Source: Neolewinella maritima
GTDB lineage: Bacteria > Bacteroidota > Bacteroidia > Chitinophagales > Saprospiraceae
Direction of reading: 5' to 3'
Assembly: GCF_923081025.1 (NCBI RefSeq)
Contig: NZ_CAKLPZ010000002.1
Location: 62,001 to 126,000, forward strand
Length of the DNA stretch: 64,000 nucleotides
A model generated the notes under the pieces. The model was given only the letters and a program-made list of their open reading frames with translations. It was not told where the DNA came from and searched no databases. This document shows, piece by piece, positions 58,826 through 64,000 of the stretch; the stretch's first letter is position 1, and every line of letters begins with the position of its first letter. A program made the translations under genes and the position numbers.

Positions 58826-59128
58826 ATGGCAAAGACCTCCTTCCAGGACCTCATCAACGGAGATACCCCCGTGCTTATCGACTTCTTCGCCACCTGGTGC
58901 GGCCCCTGCCACGCCTACTCCCCCATCCTGCAGCAGCTCAAGGAAGATATGGGCGACGCCATGCGGCTGATCAAGATCGACGTAGACCGCAATCCCGAGA
59001 TCACCGAGAAGCTCGGCGTACAGTCCATGCCCACCACGATGATCTTTAAGCAGGGGGAGCTGAAGTTTCGTGCCGCCGGCGTGCAGAGCCCCCAGACCCT
59101 CAAGGACGAGCTCGCCAAACTGGCTTAA
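58826..59128 (+). CDS. trxA: Thioredoxin-family protein
   Basis: A 100-residue thioredoxin starting MAKTSFQDLINGDTPVLIDF. The active site WCGPC is at ~30-34 (FFATWCGPCHAYSPILQQLK), followed by KIDVDRNPEITEKLGVQSMP, with the conserved cis-Pro in SMPTTM, and the KQGELKFRAAGVQ turn. The C-terminus is short. No signal peptide, so cytoplasmic. It acts as a general disulfide reductase. It is flanked on both sides by different palindromic repeat elements (58701-58807 and 59149-59210). Confidence 0.9.
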   Translation: MAKTSFQDLINGDTPVLIDFFATWCGPCHAYSPILQQLKEDMGDAMRLIKIDVDRNPEITEKLGVQSMPTTMIFKQGELKFRAAGVQSPQTLKDELAKLA

Positions 59129-59148
59129 CTATTGCGTGGTAGTACGAT

Positions 59149-59210
59149 CACCGCAGAGGTCGCAGAGCGACGCAGAGGCTGCTCTGCGTTCCTCCGTGTA
59201 CGCTGCGGTG
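59149..59210. repeat. Palindromic 'CGCAGAG' repeat element
   Basis: Outer arms CACCGCAG (59149-59156) and CTGCGGTG (59203-59210) enclose an inner hairpin CGCAGAG (59171-59177) / CTCTGCG (59182-59188) and two further direct CGCAGAG-like words. Such CGCAGAGG-type palindromes occur as dispersed repeats in several bacterial groups. It lies between the thioredoxin gene and the symporter. Confidence 0.65.
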
Positions 59211-59266
59211 AATAAACCCCTACGCCACGGTTAGTACCGGGCGGATTACCTTGCGGCACTTACCGC

Positions 59267-60820
59267 ATGAACGCTTCCCTTTCCCCCTACGCCATTCTCG
59301 GCATCGTAGCCGTCTACTTCGCGGTGCTCGTACTGGTCGCCTACCTCACCAGCCGGCGCGAAAGCGAGAACGTCGATTTCTTCCTGGCCGGCCGCAAGTC
59401 GCCCTGGCCCCTCGTGGCCGTGGGTATGGTGGGTTCTACACTGTCCGGCGTCACCTTCATCAGCGTACCCGGCGCGGTAGGCGCCGGTGGCGTCAACCAG
59501 GCCTTCAGCTACATGCAGGTGGTGATGGGCAATATGCTGGGCTACCTGGTCATCGCCCTGGTGCTGCTGCCGCTCTACTACCGCATGCAGCTCACCAGCA
59601 TCTACGAGTACCTGCACGAGCGGATCGGCTGGTACGGCTACAAGATCGGGGCCTTCTACTTCCTACTCTCGCGCACCATCGGCTCGGCCTTCCGGCTGTT
59701 TCTGGTCGCGATCGTGCTGCAGCACTTCGTAGCCGACCCCATCGGTATCCCCTTCTCGATTACCGTGGCCACGACCATCGTGCTCATCTGGGTCTACACC
59801 TTCAAGGGGGGCATCAAGACCATCATCGTCACCGATACGCTACAGACGGTCTGTATGCTGCTGGCTGCCGGCTTCACCGTCTACTACATCGGTCAGGCGC
59901 TGAATACCGACCTGGGCGGCATGACCCGCCTGATCCGCCAGAGCGATTACAGTCAGTGGTTCTACTTCGACGGCGGCTGGAGCGACCCTAATAACTTCTT
60001 CAAGCAGTTTCTGGCCGGTGCGCTGATCACCATCGTCATGACCGGTCTGGACCAGGACCTCATGCAGAAGAACCTCAGCATGCCCAGCTACCGCGATGCC
60101 CAGAAGAACATGCTGGCCTTCAGTGTAGTACTCTTCTTCGCCAACATCCTCTTCCTGAGTCTGGGCGCACTGCTGTACATCTACTCCGCCACGGTGGGCC
60201 TGCCCGCTACCGCCTCCTCCGATCTGCTGTATCCCACTATTGCCCTGACGCACCTGCCGCCCGTGGCCGGCATTCTCTTCGTACTGGGCATCGTGGCGGC
60301 GGCCTATTCCAGTGCGGATAGTGCACTCACGGCCCTTACGACCTCCTTCTGCGTCGACTTCCTGGGCATGCAGGATAAGGCCACCAAACCGGAATCCGGA
60401 GAAGGGGGCGGGGACGCAGGTGCGATGTCTGACAAACGGCAACGGCTGCTGGTGCACAGTGGATTTTCCATGCTGTTGTTTGCCGTCATCATGGCCTTTC
60501 GGGTCATCAACGACCAGGCGGTGATCAACGGGCTCTTCACGGCTGCGGGCTATACCTACGGTCCGCTACTGGGGCTATTCGCCTTCGGGTTACTGACCAA
60601 CTTTCGGGTCCGGGAGACGATCATCATCGGGGGCACCCGCGTCCCCGCCCTGTTGTTGGTGTGTATCCTGGCACCCATCGTGTCTATCCTGGTGGATCGC
60701 AACTCGGCGGTGCTGCTGGGAGGCTTCCAGTTTGGTTTTCTGATCCTGGCCTTCAACGGGCTGCTGACCTTCCTGGGGCTGATCGCGCTGAGTGTAGCGC
60801 GCAGCGAGGAAGTGCTGTAG
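59267..60820 (+). CDS. Sodium:solute symporter family protein
   Basis: A 517-residue SSS-family transporter with about 13 helices, starting MNASLSPYAILGIVAVYFAV. Family features: LTSRRESENVDFFLAGRKSP after helix 1, GMVGSTLSGVTFISVPGAVG in the first core helix, YRMQLTSIYEYLHERIGWYG, and VMTGLDQDLMQKNLSMPSYR, whose ...QKNLS motif is common in the group. GIVAAAYSSADSALTALTTS gives the Na2-site helix. The substrate is not clear; close relatives are annotated as sugar, amino acid or carboxylate carriers. An independent transcript is likely. Confidence 0.9.
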   Translation: MNASLSPYAILGIVAVYFAVLVLVAYLTSRRESENVDFFLAGRKSPWPLVAVGMVGSTLSGVTFISVPGAVGAGGVNQAFSYMQVVMGNMLGYLVIALVLLPLYYRMQLTSIYEYLHERIGWYGYKIGAFYFLLSRTIGSAFRLFLVAIVLQHFVADPIGIPFSITVATTIVLIWVYTFKGGIKTIIVTDTLQTVCMLLAAGFTVYYIGQALNTDLGGMTRLIRQSDYSQWFYFDGGWSDPNNFFKQFLAGALITIVMTGLDQDLMQKNLSMPSYRDAQKNMLAFSVVLFFANILFLSLGALLYIYSATVGLPATASSDLLYPTIALTHLPPVAGILFVLGIVAAAYSSADSALTALTTSFCVDFLGMQDKATKPESGEGGGDAGAMSDKRQRLLVHSGFSMLLFAVIMAFRVINDQAVINGLFTAAGYTYGPLLGLFAFGLLTNFRVRETIIIGGTRVPALLLVCILAPIVSILVDRNSAVLLGGFQFGFLILAFNGLLTFLGLIALSVARSEEVL

Positions 60821-60927
60821 CGAATATTCGCTTAGCGACCGTTAAACTCACGTATTGTGGCTTGGTGGCTGGCGGTGGCCCGCCGTACATTCGCCGTTTA
60901 TTAAGCCTGATATACCCCCTATTGTCT

Positions 60928-61932
60928 ATGTCCCACCTTCGCGCCGCCATCACGGGTGTACAGGGTTACGTGCCCGATTACGTCCTGACCAATGCCGAGC
61001 TGGCCACCATAGTCGACACCAATGACGAGTGGATCACCAGCCGCACCGGCATTAAGGAACGCCGCATTCTGAAGGGGGACAATATGGGCACCTCCGTCAT
61101 GGTCGCCGAGGCCCTGCGCGGCCTGCTCAAGAAAACGAACACGAAGGCGGACGACGTGGAGCTCGTCATCTGTGCCACCGTGACCGGCGACAGTATCTTC
61201 CCGGACACGGCCAACGTGGCGGCCTATAAGGCGGGGATCCACAATGCCTTCGGCTTCGACGTGAGTGCGGCCTGTAGCGGCTTTCTGTACGCCCTTACGG
61301 TGGGTGCTAAGTTCATCGAAGCCGGACAGCACAAGAAGGTGATCGTGGTGGGGGCGGACAAGATGTCGTCGATCATCGACTATACGGACCGTACCACTTG
61401 TGTGATCTTCGGCGACGGCTGCGGGGCGGTAATGCTGGAGCCTACCACCGACGGGACCGGCTTCATGGACTACCGCCACCACGGCGACGGCAGCGGGGAG
61501 GAGTACCTCTACCTGGTGGCCGGCGGCTCGCGCAAGCCCGCTACGGTAGACACCATCATGGCCCGTGAGCACTTCGTACGTCAGAACGGGCAGCCGGTAT
61601 TCAAGGCGGCGGTACGGGGGATGTCGGACGTCGTAGGGGAGGTGATGAAGCGCAATGACCTGACCGTAGACACCGTAGACTGGCTCGTGCCCCACCAGGC
61701 CAACATCCGCATTATCCAGACAGTGAGCAAGCTGACGGACTTTCCGCTGGATAAGGTGATGATCAACATCCACAAGTACGGCAACACTACGGCGGGCACC
61801 CTTCCGCTCTGTCTGTGGGACTACGAGTCCCAGCTGCGGCGGGGTGACAACCTGATCCTGACGGCTTTCGGCGGTGGATTCACCTGGGGAGCCCTGTACC
61901 TGAAGTGGGCCTACGACGGCGACGAAAGCTGA
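60928..61932 (+). CDS. fabH: 3-oxoacyl-ACP synthase III
   Basis: A 334-residue KAS III from the ATG at 60928 (MSHLRAAITGVQGYVPDYVL). The open frame upstream overlaps the symporter and is rejected. The catalytic triad is visible: Cys116 in DVSAACSGFLYAL, His in VPHQANIRII and Asn in NIHKYGNTTAGT. Other features are TNDEWITSRTGIKERR and the C-terminal LILTAFGGGFTWGALYLKWA. It starts fatty-acid synthesis by condensing acyl-CoA with malonyl-ACP. It stands alone, without plsX, acpP or fabD beside it. Confidence 0.92.
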   Translation: MSHLRAAITGVQGYVPDYVLTNAELATIVDTNDEWITSRTGIKERRILKGDNMGTSVMVAEALRGLLKKTNTKADDVELVICATVTGDSIFPDTANVAAYKAGIHNAFGFDVSAACSGFLYALTVGAKFIEAGQHKKVIVVGADKMSSIIDYTDRTTCVIFGDGCGAVMLEPTTDGTGFMDYRHHGDGSGEEYLYLVAGGSRKPATVDTIMAREHFVRQNGQPVFKAAVRGMSDVVGEVMKRNDLTVDTVDWLVPHQANIRIIQTVSKLTDFPLDKVMINIHKYGNTTAGTLPLCLWDYESQLRRGDNLILTAFGGGFTWGALYLKWAYDGDES

Positions 61933-62011
61933 TCTTTCGCCCCTGTCCCGCCAGGTATAAACCAGGTATGGATGGCCGCCGTCATTTCGTCCCGCACATG
62001 GCTACGGCTTT

Positions 62012-62815
62012 ATGTGTTTGCCTCAGTATATGAGTAGGGAGGAATTAAAGCGTAGTGGGCTACTGGATCAATACGTGCTCGGGTTGCTGGACCCGGAGCG
62101 TGTGGCCGAGGTAGAGCGCCTGATGGAGGAGGACCCCTTCCTCGAACAGGAGGTTGCCCGGCTACGCCAGGAACTCAACTCGTACGCCGATGCCCGCAAC
62201 ATTGCCGCACCGCTGGACGGCCGCGCTCCCCGCACCGCCGAGGACTTTCTGGACCTGGACCACGAGATGATCACGGCCATGATGGAGCGCAATCACTCCC
62301 TCAACCTCTGGCGCTACGCACTGATCGCGATTTGCCTGCTGCTGATCGGCCTGAGTGGGTACCTCTTCCGCCTCAAGGAGAACATTCGGGGGGAACTGGT
62401 GACGGAACGGGCCATACATGCCCAGGACGAAGCCAGTCACCTGCTGGAGTTGCGTCGCAATCGTGAGGCTATACAGATGACGGTAGGCAGCTGGGACGAT
62501 ATGCAGTTGTTCGAGCAGCCGGTGGATACCGGGATACTGCACGTGCACCTGCTGGCCGGGGCCGGGGTGGCACTGGTGGATCTTTCGGATGTACCCGCCC
62601 TGGGGGAGGGGGAATCCTACTACATTTTCGGTGGTCCGGCGGGGCAATCGACGCCGGAGATCGTCTCGGCGCGGCAGCAGGGGGGGCTCTCGGTCATTCG
62701 GCTGGAGGGCAAGATGCCGGTGTTGCGGGTATACCGCTGGATGACCGGTCGGGAGGCTGCGCCCAGTAGTGGAGAGCAGCCCCTGGTGAGCGTAGAACTA
62801 CCGTTGAGGGACTAA
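62012..62815 (+). CDS. Anti-sigma-factor-like membrane protein
   Basis: A 267-residue protein (261 if started at the ATG at 62030, MSREELKRSGLLDQ). The N-terminal helical region LLDQYVLGLLDPERVAEVER, EDPFLEQEVARLRQEL resembles the RskA-type anti-sigma domain. A single membrane helix (YALIAICLLLIGLSGYLFRL) is near residue 115. A periplasmic beta-rich region follows (ILHVHLLAGAGVALVDLSDV, SYYIFGGPAG) with RMTG-like end (VYRWMTGREAAP). There is no partner sigma gene next to it; the only sigma factor in the window is at 52869. The sigma it controls cannot be named. Confidence 0.68.
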   Translation: MCLPQYMSREELKRSGLLDQYVLGLLDPERVAEVERLMEEDPFLEQEVARLRQELNSYADARNIAAPLDGRAPRTAEDFLDLDHEMITAMMERNHSLNLWRYALIAICLLLIGLSGYLFRLKENIRGELVTERAIHAQDEASHLLELRRNREAIQMTVGSWDDMQLFEQPVDTGILHVHLLAGAGVALVDLSDVPALGEGESYYIFGGPAGQSTPEIVSARQQGGLSVIRLEGKMPVLRVYRWMTGREAAPSSGEQPLVSVELPLRD

Positions 62816-62966
62816 GACGAGAAAAACGGCGTTATGGTTTGGAAAGCTATCGGTATTGGCGTTTATTGCGCCTCAGCCTACGGCCTACACTCGTACTTAC
62901 TGTATACCACTTCTTTACGTACGGAATATCACTCCTTTTAACGTCATTCTTAACACCCTCCTTCTC

Positions 62967-63059
62967 ATGACGCTTCTTTACGTACTTATGGCTGCCTGCG
63001 CACTGGGCGGCGGCCTCAGTCTTACTTCTGCCTTACTGGACGGTTCGCGCTACCTATAG
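62967..63059 (+). CDS. Possible small hydrophobic peptide
   Basis: An ATG-initiated frame of 30 residues (MTLLYVLMAACALGGGLSLT then SALLDGSRYL), with one hydrophobic segment sufficient to span a membrane. A longer version starting at TTG 62856 would have 67 residues. It is followed 27 bp later by a good terminator, which fits a small transcript. No family is recognised, and it may be non-coding. Confidence 0.25.
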   Translation: MTLLYVLMAACALGGGLSLTSALLDGSRYL

Positions 63060-63086
63060 TCCCGCACCGCCATACAACAACAACTG

Positions 63087-63121
63087 ACGGTCACCCGCTG
63101 CTGCGGGGGGCCGTTTTATTT
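63087..63121 (+). terminator. Intrinsic terminator
   Basis: ACGG...CCCGC (63087-63098) pairs with GCGGG...CCGT (63103-63114) around a 4-nt loop with a small internal mismatch, followed by TTTTATTT. It ends the transcript of the anti-sigma-like gene and/or the tiny ORF. Confidence 0.6.
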
Positions 63122-63129
63122 GGGGCCCG

Positions 63130-63137
63130 TATCTTTA
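63130..63137 (+). promoter_or_regulatory. Near-consensus -7 element TATCTTTA upstream of cyclase gene
   Basis: TATCTTTA differs from TAnnTTTG only in the last base and ends 22 nt before the GTG start at 63160. Confidence 0.4.
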
Positions 63138-63159
63138 ACACACCGTATAACCCCGCCCC

Positions 63160-64000
63160 GTGCAGCCCCTTATTCCCCCCTTTATTCAACAGAAGTTCCT
63201 GGCGGGCGATCTCCACGGGCAGGTAGAGGCCTTCACCCTAAACGTTGACCTGAGCGGATTCACCCCCCTGACCGAGACCCTCATGCAGCAGGGCCTGACG
63301 GGGGCCGAGCAGCTTTCGGTGATCCTCAACGACATCTTCCAACCCCTCGTAGCCCTGGTATATGCCTCGGGGGGCTTCATCCCTTACTTTGCCGGCGACG
63401 CCTTTACGGCCGTATTTCCCCTCACCCTCGACCGCACCCACGCCATGCACCTGCTGAACGTGGCCGAGCGCGCGCGGCAGCTGTTCCGCGAACGGGGCAA
63501 TCAGTTCGGCGAGCAGTTCACGATCGGCATCAAGGCCGGCATCGGGGCGGGGAAGGTGAGCTACGGCATCGTGGGGCAGGACCTCCGAGCGTTCTACTTC
63601 CGGGGGGAGGCCATCGACGCGGCCTCTAAGTGCCAGAGCCTGGCGGGCGAGCAGGAGATCGTCGTCGACCAGTTCATCTACAACCTAACCGAGGGCGGGC
63701 TGGTCTATACCGAAGAGCTCAACGCCAGTGCGTACCGGATCCTGGGAGACATCACCAGCGGCAGCGACCGCACGGTACACCCCCTGGAGCTGCCGGCTAT
63801 ATCTACCGAAGCGGCCACTGAATTTCTACCCCCGGAGGTGGTGCGGTACGATCAGACGGGCGAATTCCGGACGGTAGTATCCTGCTTCCTTTCCTTCGAG
63901 GGGGTGCAGTCGCACGACGAACTGGACCGCTTCGCGACCGTCGTGCTGAATCAGGTGCACGACTTCGGTGGCTACTTCAAGGAGGTCGACTACGGAGATA
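63160..64000 (+). CDS. Class III adenylate/guanylate cyclase (soluble-cyclase-like), 5' part
   Basis: The frame starts at GTG 63160 and is open to the window end, giving 280 residues of a truncated protein. Residues ~25-205 are a class III cyclase domain: FTLNVDLSGFTPLTETLMQQ and IPYFAGDAFTAVFP carry the two metal-binding Asp, followed by TIGIKAGIGAGKVSYGIVG and FYFRGEAIDAASKCQ. A second cyclase domain begins near residue 240 (RTVVSCFLSFEGVQ) and reaches FKEVDYGD at the end. Tandem cyclase domains at an N-terminus recall soluble adenylyl cyclases, which continue into an ATPase and repeats. Product cAMP or cGMP is not decided here. The rest lies outside the window. Confidence 0.8.
   Translation, partial: MQPLIPPFIQQKFLAGDLHGQVEAFTLNVDLSGFTPLTETLMQQGLTGAEQLSVILNDIFQPLVALVYASGGFIPYFAGDAFTAVFPLTLDRTHAMHLLNVAERARQLFRERGNQFGEQFTIGIKAGIGAGKVSYGIVGQDLRAFYFRGEAIDAASKCQSLAGEQEIVVDQFIYNLTEGGLVYTEELNASAYRILGDITSGSDRTVHPLELPAISTEAATEFLPPEVVRYDQTGEFRTVVSCFLSFEGVQSHDELDRFATVVLNQVHDFGGYFKEVDYGD

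Larger units (their letters stand above)
62816..63159. other. Intergenic stretch with one possible tiny gene and a terminator
   Basis: This 344-bp space is less GC-rich than its surroundings. It contains a possible 30-residue hydrophobic ORF (62967-63059), a terminator at 63087-63121 and the near-consensus -7 element TATCTTTA (63130-63137) of the cyclase gene. Nothing else is apparent. Confidence 0.45.

Noticed and set aside
1-64000. CRISPR arrays, rRNA or tRNA genes, prophage
   Set aside because: No regularly spaced repeat-spacer array, no rRNA stretch, no clear tRNA cloverleaf and no phage structural gene were seen by eye; a covariance-model scan would be needed to exclude a tRNA fully.

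Overview
The window is a GC-rich chromosomal segment from a member of the Bacteroidota. The best guess is a marine-type Saprospiria/Lewinella-like organism, but that placement is inference. The phylum call rests on a protein with a type IX secretion C-terminal domain, a GldE-type gliding protein in the mutY-ssb-gldE order, a TonB-dependent outer-membrane receptor, a DUF5686 protein, lipoproteins with Bacteroidota-style lipoboxes, and repeated copies of the Bacteroidota -7 promoter element TAnnTTTG. No rRNA, tRNA, CRISPR array, complete insertion sequence or prophage is visible. Family names come from reading the proteins, not from a database search.

Layout. 1-0.4 kb: tail of an unknown gene and three 23-bp repeats resembling an IS end. 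0.4-6.6 kb: a HupE/UreJ plus His-rich DUF4198 pair (probable Ni/Co handling) divergent from a TonB-dependent receptor, then a secreted esterase and a sugar-isomerase-like lipoprotein. 6.9-8.4 kb: a secreted T9SS substrate. 8.4-12.2 kb: a tight cluster of an N-formylglutamate-amidohydrolase-like protein, a QEGLA-motif zincin and a glutathione-synthetase-like ATP-grasp ligase, the best candidate for an under-described pathway. 12.4-16.4 kb: a three-subunit periplasmic molybdenum aldehyde oxidoreductase (paoABC-like). 16.5-26 kb: an AAA ATPase fragment, then an accessory block of alpha/beta hydrolase, two related cupin proteins, small envelope proteins, a DUF1593 protein and a GH3 glycosidase. 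Two promoters in this block share an identical pair of 18-bp sites spaced 21 bp apart. 26-35 kb: three DoxX-like proteins, hisH, a DUF5686 protein and two amidohydrolase-like proteins.

35-64 kb is mostly housekeeping: infB, an SOS-associated peptidase (yedK type), an acetyltransferase, purA, a frameshifted YceI gene, thiL, moxR, a sulfatase, an MBL-rhodanese gene with a SulP transporter, a three-domain fasciclin lipoprotein, rimP-nusA, an ECF-like sigma factor, mutY-ssb-gldE-ligA, thioredoxin, a sodium:solute symporter, fabH, an anti-sigma-like protein, and the start of a soluble-adenylyl-cyclase-like gene that runs off the window. rimP-nusA lies about 12.7 kb from infB instead of next to it. 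Several intergenic spaces hold palindromic repeats of different families, most strikingly four mini-palindromes between ligA and the thioredoxin gene.
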